The notes under the pieces are model-generated. The model made no database searches and was not told the DNA's origin. It was given only the letters and a program-made list of their open reading frames with translations. From Molossus alvarezi (taxonomy: Eukaryota > Chordata > Mammalia > Chiroptera > Molossidae): DNA of 64,000 nucleotides. Below are positions 20,931-33,009 of this stretch, one piece after another (the first letter of the stretch is position 1; every line of letters begins with the position of its first letter). Location of the stretch: positions 55,451,001-55,515,000 of the forward strand of contig CM073887.1 of assembly GCA_037176705.1 (NCBI GenBank), written 5' to 3'. Made by a program: the position numbers and the translations under genes.

Positions 20931-22530
20931 CAGTCTTTCAGGTATCTTTCAAACAGGTTAAATTAGAATTATACAATAATCAGTGAATAAGGTCTGCTCT
21001 GCTCCCTGCTGTTCAAGGGCCAGGGTCCCAAAGTTGGAACATGGGTTACTGATGCAACCCAAAGGGAAGAGAGGCATAGAATAAGATCCAAGAGAGACAG
21101 AGGTCACAACAGAGAGCCCACACAAGGATCAAAGACCTCACGATGAGACTGGCCTGGTAGAGGTAGAGTCAGCCTCTGAGCTCAAACTCACTTGGCACCT
21201 GGGACTGGTAAGGAACATGTAGACTTGAGGCCGTTGGAGGCTGGTCTTTATATCACCCATGGTCCAGTCAAAGACAGAAACCACATTAGTTACATTAATA
21301 AGGAGAGTTGATATAAAATTACTGACTAGTTATTGAAGAACTGAAAACTAGAAAGAAAACTCCAGGTTATAAAGGAGGTCGTGATTATAGAAGTATTTTT
21401 TTCTCTTTAGGACTGGGGATCAAATGAAAGAAGATGTAATATTAAGTCTTAGAAGCTTGGAAGATTAGGGGACAGAACTCAGAATCCTGAGAAAGGATTT
21501 CATAAGCACAATGGAATCCTAGTTTCTCTAAGGAGTCTCAGAGAGGCTGGTTCAGCAAGTAATTGGAAAACTGCAAACTGGACTCAGCAGCTGATGCCAG
21601 GAGGAACTGTCTATGCCAGGGGAGAAGCTGGGATAACAGAAAACAGGAAGAAGCAAGCCCCTTCTGCTCACAGCCTTCCTGCCTATCTCCAGCACCCTCT
21701 GCAGTACCTACCGTGGAGCCAGCTGGGAAGCAGAAGCCTGGTTTGCTGAGACCCAGTGTCAGCAATACATATGAAAATATACAGGATGGGACTGAAGCTG
21801 AGAGACAGTAGTTTAATCAGCGATATGCTTCCCCACTCTGCTTGAAGGGTACAACTCTCAGATTTGGCAGCAAAACACAGATTAGGTGCTGGTGAAAGTT
21901 TGTATAGAAATGGACTGTTCAATTCAGTGTAAGCTTACAGGTGTACTATCTTTGATAAGAAGAGCATCAGTTAGATCTTTTTAGCCCCTTTCCTTTCCCT
22001 GGTAAAGTTTTCTCTCTCTTAAACCCTCAGGGATACTCCCCAAGTTAGCACCAGGATACCAGGAGAGACCAGAAAAGGAAATAGGAGTTAAGGCAAAGGC
22101 CCCAGAGACATTTGTGAACCAGACATCCCTGGGGTCAGTGTTCGTCATGCCCATCCCAGGTGGAGGCTCTGTGAGGGCAAGGAACACTGCATACCCACAG
22201 ACTTAGACAAAGCCGAGCCCAGAGATCTGCCCAAGGAAGGGGAACTGGCTCAGGAAGAGAAGACCAGGTAGCCTGAGGAGGAAAGTAGGTCCTGGGAATG
22301 AGAGTGAGAAGGTAGAATGTTGAGGGAGAGAGATTTCCAGAGAGAAAGGAAGAATAGTGTTCCAGAGGGAGGAATAGCAGAATCCTGTGGCATGGAGGAG
22401 AGAAGACCAAAGTGGGAGGAGTTATGGAAGAGCAGGGTCCCAATTGTGTAGAGTAGTAGAGAAGAGGGATGTCATTGGGTTTCAGAGATGAATGGGGTCT
22501 AGAACAGGAAGAAGTTAACTGTAGTATGTT
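20931..22530. other. Unassigned, probably old repeat-derived DNA
   Basis: No coding region is recognised. Around 21590-21810 the order AGGAGGAACTGTCTATGCCA, GAAGCAAGCCCCTTCTGCTC, GAAGCTGAGAGACAGTAGTT has the feel of a common mammalian LTR or L1-associated repeat, but I could not name it. Confidence 0.3.
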
Positions 22531-22534
22531 TCAA

Positions 22535-22860
22535 AATATACTACAAAGCTACAGTAACCAAGCCGTGTGGGACTGGCATGGGATTAGACATATGGAACAA
22601 TGGGAGAGAACTGAGAATCCAGAAAAGAAAACTCCTGTGTTTATGGTCAATTGATTTCAAATGGCCCAAGATGCTTTAGTGGGGAAAGTCTATTCAACAT
22701 GGTGCTGGTACAATTACATATCAACTTGCAGAAAGACGAACTGAGACCCCCTCCCTCACACCATAGATTAAAATGAACACACTGAAATAGAAAAGTAAAA
22801 ATATAAAGTTAGTAAGAGTTCTAGGAGAATATCTTTGTGACGGGGGTGGGGAAGATTTTT
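22535..22860 (+). repeat. L1 ORF2 fragment, sense
   Basis: Translates, with breaks, to the late ORF2 segment (YYKATVTKPCGTGM..., then WSIDFKWPKMLWWGKSIQHG and TYQLAERRTETPPSLTP). Only this part of an old L1M is present. Confidence 0.7.
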
Positions 22861-22869
22861 TTTGTTTGG

Positions 22870-23640
22870 TTTTTGCTTTTTAAAAGAAGACCAAAAGAAA
22901 ACTTCTTAATGCAAAAAATGCATGGGGCTGCCATTGAATCAACTGTGAAGTGTGGATTAACAAAAAATAAAAAATAAAATAATTGCTACACATAAGTGTT
23001 GGTGCATGTGTGCTTTCCAGTAAATTCCCCACCAAAATGTGGTCTCTCAGGACCTCCAGCTATCTACATACAGGTTTCCTAGCTTTTCCCTGGATTTATT
23101 TTACAATTTCTCACAGGAATAATCATTCTTTTTTCCATCATGGCAATGTGAAGGTTTCCTTTTTTCTGGAAACTTTTGTAACTATTTAAGTCAACACAAT
23201 AATCAACTATTTAATTGCTGCAATCTGTAAAAATATGCAAAAGACGTAAATAGCCCCATCTTCCACTTAGTACACTGCCCTTTCTCTAACTTCTCTGGGA
23301 ACAGATAAACACAACATTATTCCTGGGGCAGTTAATGTGAGGTGTGAGGAGAGCAATATCTTACAGTGTGGTATTTTATCCTTTGGGATGACATTGTCCT
23401 CTGATATTAGACTGTGTGTAAAATTTTCTAAGGAAACAGAATCATTTATTCATTCATTATTCTGGGTCATTTTGTTGTCTTATCTTCCAAACACACCCAT
23501 TTTCCCTGGCAGAAAATGCTGCAGCTTTTACAAGTGAATTAAAGATGTCATTTTAACTAACGACCATCTGAGGTTTTGGCTCTTTATCTCCACCATACAG
23601 TTCATCATAATTTTATGCCAGTACTTTTAACTCATAAAAA
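22870..23640. other. No recognised feature
   Basis: AT-rich intergenic DNA with short overlapping frames only. No repeat family or gene was recognised. Confidence 0.35.
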
Positions 23641-23662
23641 GGTAGGGAAACCCTAATATTTT

Positions 23663-24409
23663 CTTTTAATGGTTTAGTTTTTATTTTATAATCATAAACT
23701 TAACTCTGCAATCCAGCTAGACTTGGAAGAGGTAAAGAAAATATAGAACCCGATGAACTGTGGCAAGAGCATGAATATTATAGAACATTTCAAGCAGATG
23801 GGGGTGAAGGGGTGCTCCCCTGAGCTACCGAAGGAACGGTCTGATAGTTAAGGTAAAACACAAGTCAAATTTATTTAACTTGTCCACAGTCAGCGACGGT
23901 GATATTCTTGCCAGTCTTGCCATTCCTGGACCCAACACTCTCCATGGCTGTCACCATATCCATGCCATCTTTCACCTGGCCTAAGACCACAGGCTTGCCA
24001 CCCAACCACTCAGCCTTGGTAGTGCAGATGGAAAACTGGATACTGTTTGTGTTGGGTCCAGAATTTGCATGGACAAGATGCCAGGACCCATGTGCTTCAG
24101 AATGAAATTCTCATCATCAAATTTCTTCCCATAGATGGACTTGTCGCCTGTGCCATTATGGTGTGTGAAGTCACCACCCTGGCACATGAATCTTGGAATA
24201 ATTCTGTGAAAGCAGGAACCTTTATAACCAAATCCTTTCTCCCTAGTGCCCAGAGCACAAAAGTTGTCTGCTGTCTTTGGAACTTTGTTTGCAAAGAGTT
24301 CAAAGGAGGTGCAGCCCATTGGCTCGCCATCGACGGCAATGTCGAAGGACATGGTGGGGCTCACCGTGGCTGGGCATGGGTGGCTCTGGGACAGCGTTGT
24401 CTGCAGGCC
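23663..24409 (-). pseudogene. PPIA: Processed pseudogene of cyclophilin A
   Basis: On the minus strand the whole intronless mRNA is seen: short 5'-UTR, coding region (24367 to about 23875) and 3'-UTR with its AATAAA complement near 23682. Recognisable cyclophilin segments include [34 protein letters not shown] (with the catalytic Arg of the FHRIIP motif), [11 protein letters not shown] and [16 protein letters not shown]. The original start codon is ACG (24367-24365), and a one-base deletion after ILSM near 24062 shifts the frame, so it cannot make the enzyme (a peptidyl-prolyl isomerase). Flanking repeats AAACCCTAATATTTT (23648-23662) and AAACTCTAATATTTT (the latter split by a later SINE) show L1-mediated insertion. 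Confidence 0.95.
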
Positions 24410-24420
24410 GAAACTCTAAT

Positions 24421-24520
24421 ATATATTTTTTTGGTGGTACGTGCCCCTAGTGAGAACCGAACCTGGGACTCTCTGGTCCGCAGGCCGACGCTCAACCGCT
24501 GAGCCAAACTGGCCAGGGCA
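24421..24520 (-). repeat. VES SINE, head part only
   Basis: About 100 bp containing only the tRNA-derived head; the central and tail regions are missing. A short T/AT-rich stretch stands in for the tail. Perfect target duplication AAACTCTAAT (24411-24420, 24521-24530). It lies in the right target duplication of the PPIA pseudogene. Confidence 0.9.
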
Positions 24521-24530
24521 AAACTCTAAT

Positions 24531-24835
24531 ATTTTAACAAAGTCCAATCTCTGTCTTTTGGTTGGAGAGATTTACTTCTGTTATTTTGCTATTTGTTTTC
24601 TATATGCCTCATAGCTTTTTGTCCCTTAATTTCTGCATTACTATTTTCTTTTGTATTTAATTTATTGTAGTGAGACATTTAGATTCCTTTCTAATTTTAT
24701 TTTGTGTATATCCTATAGCTATTTTCTAAGTGGCTACCAAGTAGATTAATAACATCTTAAAGTTATAATACTTAATTTGGATTTATACCAGCTTCATGAT
24801 AATAACATATACCCTGGTTATCTTATTTTAATTTT
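24531..24835 (-). repeat. L1 fragment (ORF1-ORF2 interval), antisense
   Basis: TTTTCTATATGCCTCATAGC, TTTTGTCCCTTAATTTCTGC, ATATCCTATAGCTATTTTCT and AGTTATAATACTTAATTTGG follow a familiar antisense segment of old mammalian L1 elements. It ends where the next L1's 3' end begins. Confidence 0.6.
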
Positions 24836-25606
24836 AAAAATTTTATTTTTCAATTACAGTTTACATTTAATATTATATTAGTTTGAGGTGTACAGCATAG
24901 TGGCTAGACAATCATATACTTTACAAAGTGTTCCCCTTAGTATTTCCAGTGCCTACGTGGCATGATACATAGTTGTTACAATATTATTGACTATATATTC
25001 CCTATGCTGTACTTCCTCTTGACTATTTTGTAACTACCAATTTATACTTCTAAACCCCTTCACCCTTTTTACCCAGCCTCCCAATCCCACTCCCCTCTGG
25101 CAACCATCAGTCTTTCCTCTATGTCCATGAGTCTCTTTCTATTTTTTGTTCATTTATTTTGTTCTTTAGATTTCATATTTTTGTAAAATCATTTGGTATT
25201 TGTCTTTCTCTGACTGACTTATTTCACTTAGCATAATATGCTCTAGGTTCATCCATGCTCTCACAAATGGTACGATTTCATTCTTTTTCTAAATCATATT
25301 TTTATTGTTCAAGTACAGTGGACATATAATATTATATTAGTTTCAGGTGTATGCTCCAGTAATTAAACATTTATATAACAAAGTGATCATCCTGATAAAT
25401 CTAGTTACCCATCTGACACTACACAGTTATTAGAATATTATTGACCATATTCCCTGTGTTGTACTTTACATCCTCATGACTTTCTATTACTACCAATTTG
25501 TACTTCTTAATCCCTTCATCTTTTCCACCCAATACCCAACCCCCCTGCCATCTGGCAACCATCAAAATGTTCTCTGCATCTATGAGTCTGTTTCTGTTCT
25601 GCTTGT

Positions 25607-25642
25607 TCATTTATTTATTTATTTATTTATTTATTTATTTTT
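25607..25642. repeat. (ATTT)n microsatellite
   Basis: Eight ATTT units at the ORF1/3'-UTR junction of the ORF1-only L1. Confidence 0.9.
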
Positions 25643-26207
25643 TAAGATTTATTTGTTGATAGATATGTATTTATTGCCATTTTATTGTTCATATTTTTTA
25701 TCCTTCCCCTACCTCTTCTTCTTTGTCCTCCTTATTTTCTCTCCCTTCTTCTCCTCTTCCTTCTTCTTTTTCTTCTTCTTCAAGAAGACCTTTTAACATT
25801 TCATGTAATACTGGTTTGATGGTGATGAACTCCTTTAATTTTTTCTTGTCTGGGAAGCTTATATGTCCTTCAATTTTAAATGATAGCTTTGCTGGGTAAG
25901 AGTAATCTTGGTTGTAGGTCCTTGCTTTTTCATCACTTCGAATATTTCTTGCCACTCTCTTCTTGCCTGCAAAGTTTCTGTTGAGAAACAAATGGTCTTA
26001 TGGGAGTGCCCTTGTAGGTAACTAACTGCTTTTCTCTTGCTGCTTTTAAGATTCTCTTTGTCTTTGTCCTTTTGCATTTTAATTATGATGTGTCTTGGTG
26101 TGAGCCTCTTTGAATTCAAGTTCATCTTGTTTGGGACTCTGCACTTCCTGGATTTGTATGTCTATTTCCTATACCAGGTTAACAAAACTTTCATCATCAT
26201 TATTATT

Positions 26208-26218
26208 TTTCTTTATTG

Positions 26219-26262
<44 letters not shown>

Positions 26263-26437
26263 AGGGAGAGGAAGAGATAGAAACATCCATGAGAGAGAAC
26301 ATCAATTGGCTGCCTCCTATATGCCCCCCACTGGGGATCAGGCCCACAACCTGGGCACGTGCCCTGACTGGGAATGGTACTGGCGACCTCCTGGTGCATG
26401 GGTAGACACTCAACCACTGAGCCACACCAGCTGGGCA
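26208..26437 (-). repeat. VES SINE, form B with pure GA tract
   Basis: Minus-strand copy with a (GA)n tract at 26221-26256. It splits ORF1 of the ORF1-only L1. Flanks CATCATCATTATTATT / GCATCATTATATTTTT are an imperfect target duplication. Confidence 0.88.
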
Positions 26438-28115
26438 GCATCATTATATTTTTAAATAGGTTCCCCATTTTTTTTTCCTTCTCCTTCTGGCACCCTCATG
26501 ATGCAAATGTCAGTACATTTGAGATTGTCCCAGAGGCTCCTTACACTATCCTCATTTTTTTTTTTCTTTTCTTTTTGTTGTTCTGGTTGGATGTTTATTG
26601 CTTCCTTATATTCCAAATTGCTGTTTTGATCCTCAGCTTCTTCTACTCTACTGTTGCTTCCCTGTAAATTCTTCTTCACCTCAGTTAATGTATGCTTCAT
26701 TTCTGGCTGGTTCTTTTTGGTTTCTATGTCCTTTTTTATGCTGTTGAAGTTTTCTCTAAGCTCATCTACCCTTCCCCTTAGTTCATTGATCATCCTTATA
26801 ACCAGTGTTTTGAAATCTGCATCTGTTAGATTGCTTGTCTCCATTTCATTTAGTTCTTTTTATGAAGTTTTGTTCTGTTCTTTTACTTGGGACATGTTTC
26901 TTTGTCTCCTCATTTTGGCAGCCTTCCTTTGTTTGTTTCTATGTATTAGGTAGTATTGCTATGTCTCACAGGCTTTGTAGAGTGGCCTAATGTAGTAGAT
27001 GTCCTATAGGGTTTAGTGGCACAGTTTCCCCATTCACCTGAGCTAGGCACTCCAGATGTGTACCTTTCCTCCATGTGGGCTATATACCTCTTCCTGTTGT
27101 AGTTGAGCCTTGATTGCTGTTGGCACATCAATGGGAGGAACTTGCCCCCAGGTCAATAGACTGCAAGGACTAGCTGCAACCACCATAGAAAATTAGCTGT
27201 GCAGGGGCCCACCCCATGGAGGAGGACTTACTTCAGTCGGGCTTTGATGCCAGCTGAGTTTGCCCCTTGAGTATGTTGCTTGTGGCGGTGGTTGGGTGAT
27301 GCTTTGATGTGATCTGAAGCTGTCTACCAGGTGCGCTGGCTCTGGGGCCTCCCAGGAGGTGCAGGTCAAAGTCATCCACCACTTGTCTGCCTGGGGCCAT
27401 CAGGCATGAGCTACAAAGTGATTTTCAGATGACTGCTGCTGGTGCTGGGCTTGGATGTGCCCAGGAGAGGCCAAGTTGCAAACTAAGGCCTGCTGCCATT
27501 ACTGCTGGGCCTGAGGTCACTTAGCAAGAGGTACAGGGCACGCCAAGGCCAGATGCTGCTTGTTTGAGAGATTTTAGGAAAGTCTGAGGCATGAGCCAAG
27601 ACAGGCCTTTTGTTTAGAGGAGCCACTAAACAGCTTGGGTGGGCCTGCAAGTTGGTGGGGCAGGATCTCAGGGAATCACGGACAGGGAAAACAGTGGTAG
27701 TTGATGGAGACTCAGATATGGCTCCCACCTGCTGGCTCTGTGAGGGAAGGCTCAGAGAGGAATGATGGCCTCTGCCAGCACATCTGTCTGGGAGAAAGCT
27801 GCCCCTCCAGCTCTCACTTTGATGTCAGATACTTCCTGTATGTCCTTGGTACCTTTTGTGTTACTGCCCCACTGCTGGAACTTAGAGAAAGTGAGTCCAA
27901 GTAAATCCATGCATGTGCCCTTTAAGAGGAATTGCCTGGGAATCCAGAAGCCCTCTGTCTCACTCAGACAAAATCCCCTCTGGTGTTTATAGCCAGAAGT
28001 TATGGGAACTTCTTTTCTTGGCACTGGAACCCTGGGCTGGGGGGGCCTGTGTGGGACTGGGACCCCTCGCTCCTCAGGGGGAACCTCCACAGCTAAGATA
28101 ACCCTCCTGATTTTT

Positions 28116-28209
28116 AAAAAAAAATCCTCACCCAAGGATATTTTTCCATTGATCTTCAGATAAAGAGGGAGGGAAGGAGAGAAAGAGAGAGGGTGGGGGG
28201 AGAGGGAGG

Positions 28210-28263
<54 letters not shown>

Positions 28264-28402
28264 TGTTAGAGATACATTGCTTGGTTGCCTCCCGCACTAC
28301 CCTGACCAGGGCTGGGGATTGAACTACAACCAAGGTACGTGCCCTCGGCCAGCATCGATCCTGCTACTTTTTGGTCCACTGCCAGGCCAAACCACCCAGA
28401 GC
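28116..28402 (-). repeat. VES SINE, form A with long GA tract
   Basis: Minus-strand copy in the L1 5'-UTR with a (GA)n tract at 28214-28260. Target duplication AACCCTCCTGATTTTT / AACCCTCCAGATTTTT. Confidence 0.9.
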
Positions 28403-30111
28403 AACCCTCCAGATTTTTATCTGCCACATGTGGGTGTGTGACCAACTTGTTCCAGGTCTCTGCCCCTCCTATGAGTCTCAATGTGGATTCTTCTTTGTAT
28501 CCTCAGTTGTAGGACTTTCATTCTTCTAGATTCCAGGCAGTTCTGAATGATGATTGTTCTGTAGTTTAATTGTATTTTTGATGTGATTGTGGGAGGATTC
28601 AAGTACCATGTTTACCTATGCCATCATCTTGACTGGAAATCAATATTTTATTCTCTCTCTCTCTCTCTCTTTTTTTTTATGGCCCAGTGATATTCCATAA
28701 TATATACGTACCACAGCATTTTTGTCCACTTGTCTTCTGATGGGCACCTGGGTAGCTTCTTGGCTATTGTAAACAATGCTGCAATAAACATAGGGGTGCA
28801 TATATTCTTTCAAATTACTGTTTTAAATTTATTCAGATATATACCCAGAAGTGCAGTCATTGGGTCATAAGGCAGTTCCATTTAAAAATTGTTAAGGAAA
28901 CTCCATACTGTTTTCTATAGTGGCTGTACAAATCTGCATTCCCAACAGTGCACAAGTGTTCCCTTTTCTTCACATTCTTGCCAATACTTGTTGTTTGTTG
29001 ATTTATTGGTAATAGCCATTCTGATAGGCATAAGATTGATATCTCATTTAGTTTTAATTTTCATTTCTCTGATGATTAGTGATATTAAGCATCCTTTTAT
29101 ATGTCTATTGGCCATCTGTAGGTCCTCCTTGGAGAAGTGTCTATTCAGGTTCTCTGCCCATTTTTAAATTGGATCATTTGGGTTTTTTGGTGTTTGGTTG
29201 CATGAGTTTTTTTAAAAATAAAATTTGGATATAAATGCCTTATCTGCTTATCAGATGTATCATTGGTGAATATCTTCCCCATGCAGTAGGTGTCTTTCCA
29301 TTTTGTTGATGGTTTCCTTTGCTGTGCAATTACTTTTTAGTTTGATGTAGTCATACTTGTTTCTTTTTTCTTTGTTTCCCTTTAAACAAACTATATATAT
29401 AGTTAAGAGCAATGTCAGAGAGTTTACTGCCTATGTTTTCTTCTAGAAGTTTTATGGTTTTGGGTCTTACATTTAAGTCTTACTCCATTTTGAGTTTATT
29501 CTTGTATATAATGTAAGAAGGTTTTCCAGTTTTCTTTTTTAAATTTATCTGTTTAGTTTTCCCAGCACCATTTATTGAAGAGACTGTCTTTACCCCATTG
29601 TATATTCTTACCTCCTTTGTCATAGATTAATTAACTATATAGTCATGGGTTTATTTCTGGGTTCTCTATTCTGTTCCACTGATCTCTGTTTTTATGCCAT
29701 TATAATACAATTTTGATTACTATAACCTCATAGTATAGGTTGATATCAGGTGGTATGATACATCCAACTCTGTTCTCAACATAGGTGAGGCTATTCAGGG
29801 TCTTTTGTGGTTCCATATAAATTTTAAAATCATTTGTTCTAGTTCTATGGAAAAGGTATTTTGATAGGAATTTTGATAGGAATTGTATTTTGATACATTG
29901 CTTTGGGTAGTATGGACATTTTAATGATGTTAATTCTTCCTGTAGATAAGTATGGTATGTGCTTCCATTTATTTGTATGCTTTTTAATTTCTTTTTTCAA
30001 TGTCTTATAATTTTCCAAGTACAAATCTTTTACTTCCTTGTTTAAATTTTTTTTTATGCAATTGTAAATGGGATTATTTTCTTAATTTCTCCAAAAATGC
30101 AACCAATTTTT

Positions 30112-30354
30112 ATTTATCTATTTATTTTATTTTTTATTTCATCCTCACCAGAGGACATTTTTGCATTTATCTTCAGATAGAGCGGGAGGGAGAGAGGGAG
30201 GAAGAGAGAGAGAGAAACAGCAATGTGAGAGAGACAAATTGAGTTAGGGCTGGGGACAAACAGCAACGGAGGTACGTACCCTTAGCGGGAACCGAACCCG
30301 GGACTCTCCAGTCCGTGGGTTGACACTCTAACCGCTGAGCCAAACCGGCCAGGG
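30112..30354 (-). repeat. VES SINE, form A
   Basis: Minus-strand copy, shortened between tail and B box. Target duplication AAAAATGCAACCAATTTTTA / AAAAACGCAACCAATTTTTA. Interrupts outer L1 ORF2. Confidence 0.92.
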
Positions 30355-31849
30355 CAAAAACGCAACCAATTTTTAATATTAATTTTGCATTCTGCTGTTC
30401 TACTGAACTCACTTATCAGTTCTAGTATTTTGTGTTCTCTATAGTATATCATCTGCAAATAATAACTGTTTTACTTCTTCCTTTCCAATATGGATGTGCT
30501 TTATTTCTTTTTATTGTCTGATTGCTGTGGATAGGATTTCCAATAATATTTTGAATAAAGTGATAAAGTGAACATCCCTGTCTTGTTCCCAATCTTAATG
30601 GAAATACTTTTAGCTTTTCCCCATTGAGTATGTTAGCTGTTGGTTTGTCATGTGGTCTTTATAATATTGAGATGTACTCCCTCTATTCCCACTTTGCTGA
30701 GTTTTTAAAAATTTTATCATAAATGTTAAATTTTGTCAAATGCTTTTTCTGCATCTATTGATATAATCATGATTTTTATTCTTCATTTTGTTTATGTGAT
30801 ATATTAATTGATTTGTGAATATTGAACCAACCATATATCCCAGCAATAAATCCCACTTGATAGGGTATATGATCTTTTTAATGCATTGCTGATTTGGTTT
30901 GCAAATATTTTGTTGAGGATTTTTGCATCTATGTTCACCAAGGATATTGGCGTATAATTTTCTTTTTTTTGTAATGTCTTTGGTTTTGAAATCAGGGTAA
31001 TGTTGGCCTCATAAAATGAGCTTGGGAGCCTTCCCCACTCTTGAATTTGTTGGATTAGAGAAGTATAGGTGTTAATTTTCTTTGAATGTTTGGTAAATTC
31101 ACCTGTGAAGCCATCTGGTCCAGAACTTTGTTGGAAGTGTTTTGATTATTAATTAGGTTTTGTTAGTAGTTATCTGTCTGTTCAGATTTTCTGTTCCTTC
31201 TTGATTCAGTCTCGTAAGATTGTATGTTTCTAGAAATACGTCAGTTTCTTCCAGATTGTCCAATTTGTTGGCGTATAATTGTTCATAGTATTTTATTATC
31301 CTTTGTATTTCTGTGGTGTCAGTTGTCACTTCTCCTTCATTTCTGATTTTATTTGGGTGGGCTTTCCTTTTTCTTGACAAGTTGGTTAAAGTTTTAAGAT
31401 TTTTGTTTATTTTTTTCAAAGAACCAACTCTTGGTTTTATTCATCTTTTGTAATGTATTTGTTTTTCAGACTCTACTTTATTTCCACTTTGATCTTTATT
31501 ATTTTCTTCCTTCTATTCACTTCCAGCTTTGTTGTTCCTTTTCTAGTTCCTTTAGGTATAAGGTTAAATTGTTTATTTGAGATTTTTCTTGTTTCTGGAG
31601 TTAGGCCTATATTGCTCTGAATTTCCCTCTTAGAACCACTTTCACTGTGTCTCATAGATCTGGGGTAATTGTGTTTTAATTTTTATTTGTGTCAAGATAT
31701 ATTTTGATTTTTTCTTTGATCTCATTGTTAATCCTTTCATTATTTAGCCTCCATATGTTTGTATTTTCAGTTCTCTCCTTGTAATTGATTTCTAGTTTTA
31801 TACCACTGTGGTTGGAGAAAATGCTTGATATGATTTCAATCTTTTAAAA

Positions 31850-32288
31850 ATTATTTTTCTTCACCCAAGAATATTTTTCTTGATTTTTTGAGAGAAATAT
31901 CAATCTCTTCCCATATGCACCCTGAGCAGGGATTGAACCCACAACCTAGGTATGTGTCCTGACCAGGAACTGAACCCATAATCTTTTTTTTTTTTTATCC
32001 TCACCCAAGGACATTTTTTGTTCAGGTAGAGTGGGAGGGAGAGACAGGAACAGAGAGAGAGAAACATCGACGTGAAAGGGACACATCGAGTGGCTGCCAC
32101 CTGCAGGACCAACCAGGGCCGGGGACAAACTGCAACCGAGGTATGAGCGCTTAGCGGGAACTGAGCCGGGGGGTCTCTGGACTGCAGGCCTACGCTCTAA
32201 CTTCTGAGCCAAACCAGCCAGGGCTGAACCCACAATCTTCTGGTGTATGGAATGACACTGTGATTAACTGAGTCACCCGACAAGGGCT
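31850..32288 (-). repeat. VES SINE (old), split by another SINE
   Basis: A diverged minus-strand copy runs from TTCTTCACCCAAGAATATTT to GAGTCACCCGACAAGGGC. It is interrupted at 31986-32224 by a younger copy. Confidence 0.82.
31986..32224 (-). repeat. VES SINE, form A, nested in an older SINE
   Basis: Target duplication CTGAACCCATAATCTT / CTGAACCCACAATCTT, both derived from the host SINE sequence. Shows the order of invasion: diverged form first, form A later. Confidence 0.94.
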
Positions 32289-32811
32289 TAAATTTATTGA
32301 GACTTATTTTGTGTCCCAATGTGTAGTCTATCCTAGAAAATGTTCCATCTGCTCTTGAAAAGAATTTATATTCTGCAGCTTTGATGTGAAATGCTCTAAC
32401 AATATCAATTAAATCCATCTAATGTGTCATTTAAAGCTGCTGTTTTCTTGTTGTTTTTCTGTCTGGGTGATCTATCCACTGATGTCAATGAGTTGTTAAA
32501 AATCCCCTACTATGACTATATTACCATCAAACTCTCCCTATATGTCCTTCAAGATTTGCTTTATAAATTGGGTGTATAAAGGTTTACAAGGGTATAGCCT
32601 CTTCTTGGGTTGATTCCTTCATCATTATGTAGTACCTTTCTTTGTCTCTTGTTATAGCGTTTGTTTTAAAGTCTATTTTGTGTGATATAAGTATTGCTAC
32701 CCCAGTTCTTTGTTTCCATTTGCATGAAATATTTTTCTATCCCTTTACTTTTAGTCAGTGTCTTTTGATCTGAAATGGATCTCTTCTAGACAGCATTTGT
32801 AGGGGTCTTGT

Positions 32812-33009
32812 TTTCTTTTTTTTTTATATGTTTTTTATTGATTTTTTAGAGAAGGGAAAGAGAAACATTGATGAGAGAAACATCAATTGGCTGACTCCTG
32901 CATGTCCCCTACTGGGGGTTGAGCCCGCATGTGCCCTGACTGAGAATCGAACTGGCACCTCTCAGTCCATGGGACGATGCTCAATCCACTGAGCCACACC
33001 AGCTGGGCA
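32812..33009 (-). repeat. VES SINE, form B
   Basis: Minus-strand copy in the outer L1. Its right-hand target duplication (GGGGTCTTTTCT) is the same string used as the insertion target of the young L1 at 33023. Confidence 0.9.

Larger units (their letters stand above)
25291..28645 (-). mobile_element. ORF1-only L1 (half-L1-like), antisense
   Basis: Read on the minus strand: 5' end with the L1 start motif (complement of CATCATCTTGACTGG) near 28630, a 5'-UTR of about 1.4 kb net of a SINE, ORF1 (26900 to about 25700, in pieces), the first dozen ORF2 codons (MAINTYLS..), an (AAAT)n tract at 25642-25607, and the L1 3'-UTR down to 25291. The 3.7 kb of ORF2 is absent. ORF1 pieces include the LQARREWQEIFEVMK and KPVLHEMLKGLLEEEE segments, and ORF1 ends in an acidic GAA-repeat tail. 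The structure is that of the L1-derived half-L1 (HAL1) elements, or an L1 with a clean ORF2 deletion. Confidence 0.75.

Noticed and set aside
24097..24339. Second minus-strand frame over the cyclophilin pseudogene
   Set aside because: A shadow in another frame of the PPIA retrocopy.
27752..28333. 193-codon minus-strand frame
   Set aside because: Runs through the L1 5'-UTR and a SINE GA tract (poly-Ser-Leu); not a protein family.
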